Below, one piece after another: positions 1 to 11,073 of a stretch of DNA of 64,000 nucleotides; within the stretch, counting starts at the first letter, position 1; every line of letters starts with the position of its first letter. Below the pieces are notes generated by a model. That model worked only from the letters and a program-made list of their open reading frames with translations. It was not told the origin of the DNA and did not search any database. Origin of the DNA: Maniola hyperantus (taxonomy: Eukaryota; Arthropoda; Insecta; Lepidoptera; Nymphalidae). Made by a program: the position numbers and the translations under genes. The stretch lies in contig NC_048553.1 of the NCBI RefSeq assembly GCF_902806685.2, positions 13,621,440-13,685,439 on the forward strand. Direction: 5' to 3'.

Positions 1-134
1 GTTTGCGGGGAAATTGAGCGTGTTATGGATTCGTTTAAATGTTATTGTGGTGAAGAATGATTGCTATCTCGCTTCCGCGTATTGAACGACAACCTGTTTG
101 TTTCGTGACAAATAGCCTTCATTACGCACTTTTT

Positions 135-475
135 TTAAAATTCAGATACAAGTAGATTCAGTTTGACTGCAATCTCACCTAATGGTTAGTGATGATGCAG
201 TTTAAGACGGAAGCCGTGTAACTTGGATGGGGTATACCAGTTTTTAATAAACCCTTGCCCCTTTGGTTTCTACACGGCATCGTACCGGAACGCTAAATCG
301 CTTGGCGGCACGGCTTTGCGCTTGGGTGGTAACTAGCCACGGACGAAGCCGCCTACCAGACCAGACCAGAAATTTAGAAAGTATAAAATTCCAAATCCCT
401 GCTAGGAATCGAACCCGGGAAATCCCACTAATATGACCGCAGAGCTTACCATTATACGCCAGGGAGGTCGCTTGA
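135..475 (-). mobile_element. tRNA-derived SINE, family S2
   Basis: Read on the minus strand, a tRNA-like head near 475-395 has a B box (complement of gaatcgaacccggg near 407-420). It is followed by a body that recurs at 36612-36960, 60593-60893 and 61140-61342. Shared body words include ggtttctacacggcatcgta and ggtggtaactagccac. The copy is diverged. The family assignment rests on these internal comparisons. Confidence 0.7.
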
Positions 476-606
476 AGGATAATACCTTTCTTTTATTCTG
501 ATCATTTTCTTTTCTTTAGATGTTTTAACGGAGGAGGTCGGTACTATACAAGTGAAATCGACTCGCATGTACATGACACGTATCTTCCCAAGTAAGAGAA
601 GATTCA

Positions 607-750
607 ACCGATAGAAGTCCACAGCTGGACATAGGTCTCTTGTAGCAACTTCCACACGCCACGGTTTTGCGCCGCCGCCATCCAGAGTTTCCCTGCGACT
701 CGTCTGATGTTGTCCGCCCACCTAGTGGGGGGTCTCCCAAAGCTGGATCT
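607..750 (-). mobile_element. LINE fragment, RT-ORF C-terminal end
   Basis: On the minus strand this matches the C-terminal coding end of a LINE also seen at 27673-28040, 32086-32330, 37365-37440, 39571-39700 and, with an intact frame, at 30860-31384. The shared peptide theme is R-W-x-D-D followed by W-x-x-x-A-Q-x-R and V-Q-Q-W. The reading frame is broken here, so this is a dead fragment. Confidence 0.65.
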
Positions 751-817
751 GCTGCAAGATCTGATACCCACAAACCACTAAGTTAGAGGTCTGTGGCGAC
801 ACCTCATAGTATACCTC

Positions 818-1017
818 GATTGCCATCTCCACCTGTCGCGGACTACAGCTAAGTAATGTTTATGTAATTCGTTGGAGAACCGAGAGACGCGTCGTATCGG
901 TGTAAGACAGACCTACTAGCTATAGTATGCGACAGGTCGAGATGGCAATCGGGGTATGAGGCGGGAGGACGCCCCGCACACCCGCATGTCACCCGCGCTC
1001 GCCATCTCGGCCTGTTG
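818..1017. repeat. Three alternating copies of an inverted motif
   Basis: The word gacaggtcgagatggcaat lies forward at about 930-948. Diverged reverse complements lie at 818-840 and 1001-1017, so either flanking copy could pair with the middle one. The right half is GC-rich (gcgggaggacgccccgc). It may be a MITE remnant; no coding capacity is seen. Confidence 0.5.
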
Positions 1018-1271
1018 TGTCTAGATATACTTACGGATCAAATAGATAACTTACTTTTTTGAAATCGGTTAAATATAGTTACCTAAGTAGGTATTCCTTT
1101 AATTAGTAGTTACATAAGTTGATCTGGTAAGCTACACACTAGACACTAGACAGGCTTAGTACATGGACTTACATTATTCAAGTTAACCTCGTTATAACCT
1201 AAGTGTCACTTGAAGGATTATGAACGTTAACAAGATTAGCGACAGGCCTTCGCTGGCATAAGGTGTCAGCA

Positions 1272-1750
1272 GTCAGCACACATATGGGATCGGAAAGGGA
1301 TCGTAACCGTAACGCCTTTCGCCTCGCTGTCAACCAGGCGTCAACCTACCGTATGCACGTAACGAAAGCGTATCAGCAGCGCCCTACGTCAACTCGGCTA
1401 CGGCTAGGCGACACCGCCGCCCGCTGGCTGACGTTAAGTGTAGCGCACGGTTATGTCTTGGTTTACAATACGTGAGTTGGCTATCATAGCCATAGCACTT
1501 GATGAAGAGGAAACACAGAGGAGGAGATGAAGAGGACAGGGGCAAGGGTGGACGAAGAGATGTGAGCTCGGGTACGGAGAGACGTAAGCGCGGGAATTGC
1601 AAGTTCGGAGCCTGTTCCGAGGCGAGGCGATTACGTTATGATTCCGATTAGTGTGCGTTCCAGTAGGGAGTTTAATACAAATCATTCTGAACGGCTCGAG
1701 GCGATACGGTGACGATCCCTTTCCGAATTCCGATCCCATATGTGTGCTGA
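1272..1750. mobile_element. Fold-back element with ~54-bp inverted ends
   Basis: Positions 1272-1326 and 1697-1750 are inverted repeats sharing cagcacacatatgggatcgg and ggaaagggatcgt, with a short insertion in the right arm. The roughly 370 bp between them contains no convincing gene. This is consistent with a non-autonomous DNA transposon or fold-back element. No target duplication was identified. Confidence 0.55.
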
Positions 1751-1935
1751 GATCTTTATACGGATACCTATATACCGTATACAATGCCTAATTCAAATGT
1801 TACATGTTTCTTTTGTATATTTATGTTTACTGCTAGACCTACTCGTGAGGATACCGGTACCGTATTTACCATAGGGGCAAACGGGGCCCGTGTGCAGGGC
1901 CCCATCGACAAGTGTGTGTCTGCTGCTTCTGTGAA

Positions 1936-2043
1936 CATTTCAACTAATTATCACGGTTCATAGCTTGGTGACGGACGGACAGCGGTGTCTCAGTAATAGG
2001 GTTCCGTTTTACCCATTGGGTACAAAAAAAACGAACCCTAAAA
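1936..2043 (+). repeat. 3' end of a dispersed repeat, family R2
   Basis: The segment with tcacggttcat, gacggacggacagcg, agtaatagggttccg and ttgggtac matches the right part of the fuller copy at 48890-49165. Only the 3' end is recognisable. Confidence 0.5.
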
Positions 2044-2885
2044 GTACGTACATAGTCAATAAAGGTTGGTAATTATTGTAAATGCGTAATCACCAGCCAT
2101 TACTGTAATTTGCACGATATGACTGCGCACTCGATAATAATATACCAATTAATAATGTATATGTCATAAACAGTTACATTAGCTTTCCATATGTGGCGAT
2201 GTAGGCACGTAGGCAGTACCTACATGTAGCGTCGCCACTCGCCAGGCGTCCGGGTGAGGCCGGACACTGTCAGGCTTTTTGGTGGCATGTGCAGCCAAAT
2301 TAGACGATGTCCAGCCTGTCCGGCTTTTGTTAGGCTTTTTAAATTTGACCATTTTTACATTTTGCAATAATAGTAGATAAATAAAGTAAAAGATGATGTT
2401 CATTAAAATAGGACTGGTTCATTCATTAGAGCTTCGTTTAATTTTGTTTTCCATTGCAAATTGCAATAGAATGAATGATTATTGAAAAAGACTGATTCAT
2501 TTAATTTTGTTGTTGTTTCGTTAGAATTTCAGGTAAATGATAAAAAGCCTTTGTCGTGTTATACCTACTAAGACAAAAAAAATTAGGTTGTCCGGCCTTT
2601 TTACCCAAATGTCCGGCTAAACTGACTAGTCAGTTTGGAGACCTGGCAACCCTACATTGGGTGTAATGTAATTACGATCGACAAGCTAGGTATATCACGC
2701 ATGACATGGGCGATTGGCGTCAAGCGTGATCTATTTATCCGTGGCCGAGTCATACAGCGTGTAAAGGAGGTACTGATAAGTGAAAACATGTGTGCAATTC
2801 ACATGTGGTGGAAGTGAAACCTTCAGAAAACTAGACTTTGAGAGAATGACACGAATGCATAGTATCATTCTACTTCCTAGACACT
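2044..2885. other. Intergenic, no gene seen
   Basis: This AT-rich stretch has a few recurring words, such as tgtccggc near 2319, 2590 and 2612. No long open frame or recognised element is visible. Confidence 0.4.
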
Positions 2886-3098
2886 AAATATACAAAAGGA
2901 AAAGGTGACTGACTGACTGATCTATCAACGCACAGCTCAAACTGTTGGATGGATTGGGCTCTTTGGTATGTCGGCAGATAGCTAATATGACGTAGGCAAT
3001 CGGTAAAAAAGGATTTTTGAAAATTCAACCCCTAAGGGGGGAAATACAGGGTTGAAATTTGTTTAGTCCGCGCGGACAAAGTCGCGAGCATAAGCTAG
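2886..3098 (+). mobile_element. Non-autonomous Helitron, family H2
   Basis: The copy starts near aaaaggaaaaggtgactgac and ends gcgcggacaaagtcgcgagcataagctag, followed by T. The short 3' hairpin and terminal CTAG are Helitron hallmarks. Relatives lie at 3808-4053, 35067-35258, 38236-38448, 43487-43692 and 52760-52987. Confidence 0.75.
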
Positions 3099-3174
3099 TA
3101 CATCTATAAATTCATCAATTTACGGGTCCCGCGAAATTTACCAGGTTTTTCCTCTTGTACGATTTATAGCAAAA

Positions 3175-3283
3175 CGTCACATATTGTTTGTCGGTCTCAA
3201 CGACAGAGACAATGCTCTCCGAAACCGCCATCTCATTCCAAAGGTTGATGTACAATATAATTTCTACCACTTGCGGTACTACA
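3175..3283 (+). repeat. Half of MITE family M1
   Basis: The words gtcggtctcaacgacagagac and aaaggttgatgtac match one half of the inverted-repeat elements at 26991-27172 and 37908-38070. The other half is missing. Confidence 0.45.
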
Positions 3284-3454
3284 TGACACCGTGGATGAAA
3301 AGTGAAACACTTATATTTATCTTATTATCTTTGGAAGCTCTAGATAATTATAGTGATATGTATATAGGTATATAATATATTTATATATATTTGTGTATTA
3401 TTAGAATGTACTGTGTATGTACTATGTAGTCTAATTTATAATAATTAATATAGC

Positions 3455-3655
3455 TAGGGCCATTTTGGGCTGCCGCACCAGCCCGTGCTTTCGTGATTCC
3501 TTTCGTCAAAGGTTGCCTGGAAGAGATCGCTTTAGCGATAAGGCCGCCTTTGCATGCTACAGCTATTAGATTGAGATCCTGTATTGTGTTTTTTCAATGT
3601 TTAATTTGTGTTGTGTGCAATAAGGTGTAAATAAAAAATTAAAAAAAAATTTTTT
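3455..3655 (+). mobile_element. LINE 3' end
   Basis: A non-coding tail with the hairpin agatcgctttagcgat, then gtgcaataaggtgtaaataaaa and an A-rich end, looks like the 3' UTR of a non-LTR retrotransposon. I recall similar tails from lepidopteran LINEs. No coding sequence remains. Confidence 0.45.
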
Positions 3656-3675
3656 TTTTACTGATAGCAAGTTCT

Positions 3676-3800
3676 GTATGTAAAGTAAAGTAAAGTAAAA
3701 TATTATGCTTTATTGTACACCAAAACCAAAACAATAGACATATGACAAAGATAGCATGTATGTGTATATTATTGTGTGTCAAAGCATGTCGCTTACGCGT
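3676..3800 (-). mobile_element. LINE 3' end with TTTAC-repeat tail
   Basis: On the minus strand it reads gtacaataaagcataat followed by a TTTAC repeat (plus-strand gtaaagtaaagtaaagtaaa). This is the usual layout of a LINE polyadenylation end with a short tandem tail. It lies tail-to-tail with the LINE end at 3455-3655. Confidence 0.45.
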
Positions 3801-3807
3801 TCATAGA

Positions 3808-4053
3808 CTAACTTATGCTCGCGACTTCGTCCGCTTGGACTATACAACATTCAAACCCCTGTTTCACCCCCTTAGGACATGAATTTTCAAAAATCCTTTC
3901 TTAGCTGATTCCTACGCCATAATAGCTATCTGCATGCCAAATTTCAGCCCGATCCGTCCAGTAGTTTGAACTTTGCGTTGATAGATCAGTTCAGTCAGTC
4001 AGTCAGCCAGCCAGTCAGCAGTCAGTCAGTCACCTTTTCCTTTTATATATTGA
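3808..4053 (-). mobile_element. Non-autonomous Helitron, family H2
   Basis: The minus-strand copy has its 3' hairpin end at the left (gctcgcgacttcgtccgc) and a 5' CTGACTGACT-rich end at the right, ending in ccttttccttttatat. The terminal CTAG has mutated. With 2886-3098 it forms an inverted pair about 700 bp apart. Confidence 0.7.
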
Positions 4054-6385
4054 AAACCAATACATCCAATTACAGCCAATGAGAATGATGTGATCATTGC
4101 AATGTAATCGTAGTTCCGTGTACATGTTTACATTCCGCTAATTAAAATGTGCGGATTTCTTTTTTATTACCTTTTTATACTGAAGTGGCATTTCTACATA
4201 TTAATGCGACTTGATACCAAATATTGTGTAGGTAGCTATGGACGCATTATTCACTGGTATTTTGGGTGTGGAAATGGAAGCCTAAGGAAAACACGTGTTG
4301 ACTGGTTTTTGACAACACGGCTTCTCGGTAATATATGGGCATTTTTCAAAAAAGTTGTCGGTAGCGTAATAGGAATTCCACATAAATAAAAATTTAGTTT
4401 TGCCTTAAAATGTAATTATATTGTAAATATATAGTATAAACTATATAAAAATAGTAAATTTTATTAAAAATAAATGTAATAATTGGGAATATTTTCATTT
4501 TTAACTTGATACCACCCAATTGAAGTTCCATTACGTCACTGATTTTTTATTGGATTTCCAGGGAAATAAAACAAGTTATACATTAATTATCTTTAATGTC
4601 GAAAAATTAACCAAATCAGCCTTCTAAAAATAATTAAAACTAAACATATAACATCAAATTGAACTGAAGTTTTTAACAAAAATGTTCTTTAACGCTACTT
4701 TTGGATGTTTTGTACTAAAGAATTTTGTTAAAACACTGACTATTTTCTTATAAATCTTTTAATATTAAATTGTGACAAATAACTAATTATTTAATAACAT
4801 TTCTAAACATAAAAATATTTATATATCTCTGACTTTATAGCCATTTCTCTAAAAATAAACCTTTATCAAAAATGGGACAGTGACGTATAGTGGAATACAA
4901 AATCGCGTTTAGGAAACATAAGGCATCGTGCATAATTGGTCAAAAAAGACAAAAAAATAGCATTACAAATCAAATATTATTATGTAGCTAATCATCACAG
5001 TAATATTATAAAACGAGAAGTTTCGTTTGTTACAACCTGCAGCAAAAACTGCTGAACCGATTGACATCTCTTGATCCCGAATATCCCGCAGGATAGAAAT
5101 CTTTGCAAGTGAAATAGTGTGGGCTGGCTATCTAAGACGTAAATTAAATAATTATTATAACATATATTCTATAAAGTTTTTAAATTATAAAATTTAAAGA
5201 ATATAATATACTGGCTGGTTCATTTGAGTGGGTCAGTAAGGGGAGGTCCTGGAACCGCTGTAGCTATGAGAAAACGTTTTTAGGAGACCATCCGTTATTT
5301 TTGAAATAATTAACATCCGCAATATTTTTACAGCGGTTTATATAGCCTAACACACCAGAATACATCATAGGTTAAAAACATACCTCTATCTTTTTTATGT
5401 TGGTTTAAATGATGATGATGATGACAATCCAACTTCCTATGAAAACACCTTTATTGTTCCATTACGTTACTTTTCAATTCCATTCACGCGACTGTGGTTC
5501 ACGGTAGCGTAATGGCGGTGACGTATACCACCCCTTAAAAATTCAAAATCAATATTACATATTAATAATCAAAGGTAGACTGATTTAATTTTACTTTCCA
5601 AATAAAGAATAACAAATCTCTTTAATAACATACAAACACAAATGCGCAATCAAACCTTACCTATTAAAATCAGTATCGTTGGTGGAACAAATTTTTTGAA
5701 CCAAGTCGAAGCAACCACTTCTGTTGCGTTTTTCTGGCGACTGCTTTTGTAAAATACAACACGGCGATTACCATAGACTAATAATGTTGCCAGTATTCTG
5801 AAAATATTTTGCAAATGGTGCAATTTTCATTCGAAGACCTCGAAAGGCCGGTAGCGTAAGCGGAAATTCCACTAACACCAAATTCACGGGACAGCAAATA
5901 AATTGTATTTTTTAAATAAAATTCTATCGTAATGTCTTTATTTAAGGGCTTTAATTTGAAATTAGTATCATACTTAACTACCTCAGTGTTCAAATATTCA
6001 TGAAATATTTTTGGACGGTATAATTTTTGACTCTAAACTTGACAAGGTGTTAGTGGGACATATGTCAGAAGGTACTTCCTCTCTTTTATTTTTTGGTATT
6101 TTATGTTTTTAAAACTCTTAAACATGAAGTAACATATTAAATTATAAAAGATTAAATATTAAACAATATTGGTAAGCATAGACAATAGCTTGTTTTTTTC
6201 ATAAAGTTTGATCAAATTACCATCAAAGTGGCCGGACAACGACTTTTATAATGGGACAACTTTTTTGAAAAACGCCCATATATATTTGTAGCCATTAGGT
6301 AGGTACCTATTGCTGGAAACTTTTGAATAATTTTGATTAGTCATAAAATAGTATATTGCTTGATTTTTATTTATGTGCTTAGGTA
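4054..6385. other. AT-rich stretch without a gene
   Basis: About 2.3 kb of AT-rich DNA holds only short open frames with no recognisable domain. A motif like ggtagcgtaa recurs near 4363, 5508 and 5851, the first and third followed by a ggaa-ttccac-like word. A degraded fragment at 5005-5130 (taatattataaaacgagaag, ctgaaccgatt) resembles a Helitron 5' end. The stretch may be one old decayed element, but I cannot place it. Confidence 0.35.
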
Positions 6386-6396
6386 TTTTATTGTTG
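6386..6396. repeat. Target-site duplication, left
   Basis: The sequence ttttattgttg equals 11476-11486 and flanks the Jockey-type element. Confidence 0.7.
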
Positions 6397-6577
6397 TTGT
6401 TGTTTGTTTCGGATTGACTATGCTGCGTAGGCCCTACTGGCCGCTACAGCGTCACCGGGGGGGTTGGCGAGCGCGAAGCTCCGCCTGGGGGTGAGCCCTA
6501 GAGCTCGAAGAACAATTCAGAGTGATCGGGGGGCAACGCCATCCTAAGGGCGCCTCCTGCGAGGCTCGGACCACGGC
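6397..6577 (-). other. 3' UTR and tail of Jockey-type LINE
   Basis: This lies between the ORF2 stop and the left target duplication. The sense strand ends in an AAC-type repeat rather than a long poly-A. No coding sequence is present. Confidence 0.6.
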
Positions 6578-9166
6578 TTAGGGTAACGTTGGGATGGGAG
6601 GAGCTGTTAATCTGATGTTTTGGTCAGTGGGTCCCCGGGGGCGTGACACATGGCCACGACCGGGTGACGTCAGGAATCGGGGACCTCGTCTTCGCCGGCG
6701 AAGACGCTGTAACTTTGTTTTGTGTAACCCTTCGAAAAAGGGGGCATTGTCGGTCATTATCTGGTCGTCGGGATCGTTAAGGACATGCTTAGGGCGTCTT
6801 TTATCGGGAGGATCATTTCTGTCGGGTGTGTACGTCGCGGCCCCGACTACTAATGGGTTGGGGTGCCTAATAGCTTTCTCAAAATAATTTTTTGAGAGCT
6901 GTTTGAAGTAGTACGCTATGGTCGGGAGTTGGAGGTCTCTGTGGAGATCCACATTGCGCACAAACCACGGAGAGCCCGTGGCCATACGCATGAACTTGTT
7001 TTGTAGGATTTGGAGGGGTTTGAGAAAGGAGGGCGGCCGGTGAGCAAATGCGATACAAGCATAAGACATTATTGGCCGGATGCACGTCTTATATAGCGTG
7101 ACTTTATGTCGAATAGACATTTTACTTTTGGCACAAATCATAGGGTAGAGGCGATTGAGCACAATCGTTGCACTATTTCGGACTCTACGGATGTGTGCTG
7201 CAAAAGTCATCTTACTATCGAATGTTACACCCAAGTATTTGGCTTTCGAATGCCAGGGAATTGGACGGTCGTAGAGTGAGATTTCTTTTTGACGAAGTGA
7301 GTAAAGTCTAGTTTTAGACTTATTAAAGAGCACTGCTGCGCTCTTGTCCGGGTTTACCTCGATTCTCCATCGACGGAACCAGTGACCCAGTTCATTGACC
7401 GCCTTTTGGAGTCGAGATATTACTATGTTGTAATTTAAGTGGGAGCAGTATAGTGCGGTGTCGTCCGCGAACTGGGCTATGTGAACGTACGGAGATCTGG
7501 GGATGTCCCTGGTGTATAACGCATACAAAAGGGGTGAGAGCAGGGAGCCCTGGGGGACTCCAGCTCGGAGGGGTCTTGGAGAGGATAGAGTCCCATCCAG
7601 TCGATAACGGAAAGTTCGATTCGTGAGAAAGTCTCGTATTAACCATACAAGTCTTTTGGGCACGTTCAGTTGGAATAGCTTGTAAATCAAGCCGGCGTGC
7701 CATACCTTGTCAAAAGCTTTGGCTACGTCGAAGAATAAGGCTCCCGTTGAGATACCTTTAGTTTTAAATCGGTTGAACCCGAGAAGGATGTGCTCCGTGA
7801 GGCGGTGCACTTGGTGGACACATGAGTGTCCAGTTCGGAAGGCGAATTGCTCGTCGTTAAGGAGATTGTTCTCCTCTACAAAGGACCTGAGCCGGATAAG
7901 GATAATTTTCTCATACACCTTGCCAAGAGTGTTGAGCAGACTAATGGGGCGGTAGCTAGTGGGGAGGTTCTTAGGTTTACCTGGCTTGGGGATTCCTATG
8001 ACAGTAGCTTCTTTCCACCGGTCGGGGAAGGAGCATCCTGCCATAAGAGTGTTGAATATAACCACTAGGAGGTTGATTAGAACATCGGGGAGTAGTTTGA
8101 GAGTCTTATTATTGATAGTGTCGGGGCCGGGGACTTTTTTAGCGTGTAGCTCTTTTATTATTTGGCGAACTTCGCCGCTGGTAGTTGGACTGATAGGATC
8201 ACCGTCTGGTGCGGCGGAGAAAAGGTCTGCTAGTTCTACTTCAACCAGCTTTATATGGGAATTATCTAGCGAGATGGTGCTCGGGGTGCATTGGGATTCT
8301 AAACTGTCAGCCAAACATTCAGCCTTATCGGCGTCATCAAAGGCGGGTGGATTGTTGGGACGTAAAAGCGGAGGAGTCGCCGAGACAGGGTCGGCTTTGA
8401 GAGCCCTCGCCAGGCTGTAGTAGGCTACATGCGATGGCGTGAGCTCACTCAACCTCCTGTCCCATTGCTCTTCGCGGAGTTCGGCAAGGCGAGCCTTAAC
8501 CTCCCTCTGGGCTCTCCAGAGTTCCCTCCGGTTGTCGGCATTCGGCCATGCGTCGTGGGCCCTACGTTTGGCATTCTTGATAGTGATCAGCTGTCTGGCG
8601 TCGTCCGGCAACTGTCGACGGGTGAAACCGTCCGGCATCTGACGGGAGCAGGCGCTGAGAGCATCGCGGATATGATTGGTAAGGTGCAGCGAGGCTGCAT
8701 GCGCTTCATCGAGGCTACCTATAATTTCAGGAATTTGGGATATATGCTCTGAGTCAATAGACTTGAGCTGGTCTGCTAGTTTTTTAAAATCTATGATTGT
8801 TTTGATCGGGGGGGCCGCATTGGGCGATGGTCCCAGCCTCATCAGTATGGGCCGGTGATCTGAGCAGAGCTCAGACAGCACCTCCAAAGGACTTACCTGA
8901 AGGGCAATGTTCTTCAGAAGTGCTATGTCTAGTATGTCCGGTCTGTCGGTTCGTCTGTCGTTACTTGGATAGCGAGTCGGTGTGTCCGGGGCTATAACTA
9001 TGAAGTTAAGATCAGGGCGGCGGGCCAGTCTTTGAAGCTGAAGGCCTCGTGAGTTCGGGGAGCGGCAATTCCAACTTGAATCCTTGGCGTTAAAATCTCC
9101 GGCCAAGATGACGGAGTCTCCTAATGAGAGGAGTGCACGGATGTCACTTTCTAGCAGATCTTTCAT
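6578..9166 (-). pseudogene. Jockey-type ORF2, endonuclease C-term plus reverse transcriptase
   Basis: This is the long downstream part of ORF2 (862 residues from the first in-frame ATG). It begins inside the APE-type endonuclease: AGDFN at residues 22-26 and SDHRP at 102-106 are catalytic-site motifs. The reverse transcriptase follows, with SYRPISLL at 404-411, the FFDVAKAFDKVW box at 478-489, GVPQGS at 536-541 and the catalytic FADD at 566-569. The order and length fit Jockey-clade ORF2. The ATG at 9166 is not the true start: this frame stays open upstream (residues ASVYLSP precede it) until a stop near 9210. There a frameshift separates it from the N-terminal half at 9144-9527. The product would nick target DNA and reverse-transcribe the element RNA. 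Marked pseudogene because of that break; the rest is open. Confidence 0.9.
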
Positions 9167-9527
9167 GGGAGAGAGATAGACGGATGCTAGTGTGATAGAC
9201 GGATGGCCTCACACTCACCTGACATATCGAAGCTTCGGTATTGGTCATATTCGGAGGATCGAGAGGAGTGCAGTGTAAAGCCCTTCTGTAGTATATGGCA
9301 GTGCCACCCATAGCAGTGGATCTGTCATTTCTAATTATGTTGAAGTTTGCGATTTTAGGATTTTTCTTACTAGGTTTCAAGAATGTCTCTTGTACTAGAA
9401 GAATGTCAATTTGATGAGCGCACACAAACTCGCGGACCTCATCAATTTGATCACTAAGGCCGTTCGCGTTGTAAAAAGCGATAGATAGGGAATGGGGTTT
9501 TAATCTACCTAGGGTCGTATTAGCCAT
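9144..9527 (-). pseudogene. Jockey-type ORF2, endonuclease N-terminal part
   Basis: This is the true start of ORF2. MANTT begins at 9527, and the ATG overlaps the ORF1 stop in ATGGCTAA. That close coupling suggests reinitiation by ribosomes finishing ORF1. Residues FYNANGL near 18-24 and LLVQETFL near 43-50 are endonuclease motifs I and II. After EASICQVSV near residue 99 the frame no longer makes endonuclease sequence. The matching continuation lies in the frame of 6578-9166. A one-base gain or a two-base loss near plus-strand 9207-9212 explains this. A sequencing error cannot be excluded. Confidence 0.85.
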
Positions 9528-11073
9528 TATAGGTCGCTTTTAAATTATTAATAGAAATGAGTAAACCCAAGTGTTGGGTGATCGCTGCTTTAGGATCCTT
9601 TCTAAAGGTCCTTGCGAAGATCTCCATCTCCTCTATGTCGATGGAGGCGAGGACATTCTCAATCAGTTTGAGATTGTCCGCTGCGTTAGCCGCTGCGGAG
9701 GAATAGGGTGCTTGGCCTGGATTGAATTGTATTAATTTAGGCGTAGTGGCCATGACCGGGGCCGTTTTGGCTGGCTTGGCTGAGGGTGCTTGGGGAGGAA
9801 TGGGCGCCGGGGGGTTAGCCCTGGGGAGAGGTTTTTCCCACGCGTTGGATGCCGGAGCTGGCGCTGGGATAAATTTCTGAGCGGGCTTTGGAGTTGCTGC
9901 AGGTTTGCGGTCGGCTAATTTACCCCTTCGCTTCTGCTCTTTAGGGGCTTTCGGGCAACCGCGATAATTCGCGGTGTGTCCCTGTGCCCTGCAGAGCACG
10001 CAGCTGGGGGGTTCCTCAGTCTTCTGCGTCCTGGGGCAGTCGGAAGTCCCATGATCCCCTAGGCACTTAACGCACCTAGGGTGGGCGAAGCAATTTTTGG
10101 CGGAGTGGCCGTATAATTGACAACGGTGGCACTGCCCCATCCTGCCTCGATTATGGGGGGGCTCAATTTTTAGGCCTGACAGCCGACACACTGAGCTAAT
10201 ATTATTGATTCTCTTCCCCGCAGGGGAGAGTTCTAGTGTGACTAGCACCATCTCGTAAGGAACTTTGGTTCTGGAGTGGTACATTCTGTGCACCTCCAGA
10301 ACTGGTAGCTCCTGGGAAAGGAGGTCGGCTTTAATGAGCTCTGTGTCGAGCTCACGGGGGAGGCCTCGGATGACGACGCGTAGGACGCGTTCGTCAGGGA
10401 GGGCGTAGGTGTGAAATCCTATGCTTTCCTGTCGAAGCATTTTAGTGAGGAGGCGGTGGTCGCCTGATGAGGGGCATTGTACCCTAATGCCCACCGCGGT
10501 CGAGCGGGCACTCGTAAACGATATGCCCTGTTCGTCTAGCTTAGGCAGGACGCGCTGCCAGCTCAGCTTGTCCCGGATGTACAGGGGAGGGACTTTTTCC
10601 CTCGGCGGTTCCTCCATAGGGGAGTCATCCAGCTCCTCCTCGGGGGTATCCTGGGAGGTGGCGGGCTGGGACTTTGAGTCCGAGGGGGGTGCAATGCCCA
10701 CCTTTTTAGGTGGATTTGCGTGTGACTTTGTAGCCTTCAGCTTGCGCTTCTGGCCCTTGGATTTCACAGTTGTGAAATCCTCCATTTCGGAGGAGGCCGG
10801 GGATGCCTCAGAGTGAGGCTGCACAATCGGAATTGGCTTGACAGGAGGAGACGTAGAGTCGTCCTCCATAGCCGTGGGGGGGGATGCCGGCGGGGGGCCG
10901 AAGCGCTCGGGCCTCCGCTTGGCGTCGATCTTGAATTTATCCAGATAATCGGGGTTGCTTTTAGCCAAGTCGGCTAACAGCGCATTCATGTCTACATCTT
11001 TGTAGATTGTCTGCGGGACGTCCGGGGCCTGGCTGGGCCCCGGCTTTGAATGGGTGGGTTGTTCGGGGGCCAT
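9520..11073 (-). CDS. Jockey-type ORF1, gag-like RNA-binding protein
   Basis: This 517-residue nucleic-acid-binding protein would coat the LINE RNA and form the ribonucleoprotein used in target-primed reverse transcription. The N-terminal half (about 60-165) is low complexity, rich in P, S and K. A conserved-looking block at about 165-300 resembles the domain preceding zinc knuckles in insect LINE gag proteins. Three zinc knuckles follow: C315-C328 (CX2CX4HX4C), C334-C346 (CX2CX3HX4C) and C358-C373 (a longer variant). The C-terminal part is rich in P and A. The frame is uninterrupted. The ATG at 11073 is preceded on the sense strand by gatggccccc-like GC-rich sequence, and the stop overlaps the ORF2 start by 8 nt. 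The gag role is a family-level inference. Confidence 0.88.
   Translation of the reverse strand: MAPEQPTHSKPGPSQAPDVPQTIYKDVDMNALLADLAKSNPDYLDKFKIDAKRRPERFGPPPASPPTAMEDDSTSPPVKPIPIVQPHSEASPASSEMEDFTTVKSKGQKRKLKATKSHANPPKKVGIAPPSDSKSQPATSQDTPEEELDDSPMEEPPREKVPPLYIRDKLSWQRVLPKLDEQGISFTSARSTAVGIRVQCPSSGDHRLLTKMLRQESIGFHTYALPDERVLRVVIRGLPRELDTELIKADLLSQELPVLEVHRMYHSRTKVPYEMVLVTLELSPAGKRINNISSVCRLSGLKIEPPHNRGRMGQCHRCQLYGHSAKNCFAHPRCVKCLGDHGTSDCPRTQKTEEPPSCVLCRAQGHTANYRGCPKAPKEQKRRGKLADRKPAATPKPAQKFIPAPAPASNAWEKPLPRANPPAPIPPQAPSAKPAKTAPVMATTPKLIQFNPGQAPYSSAAANAADNLKLIENVLASIDIEEMEIFARTFRKDPKAAITQHLGLLISINNLKATYNG

Noticed and set aside
7959..8420. Plus-strand frames opposite the Jockey-type ORF2
   Set aside because: Antisense shadows; they follow the codon pattern of the minus-strand gene.
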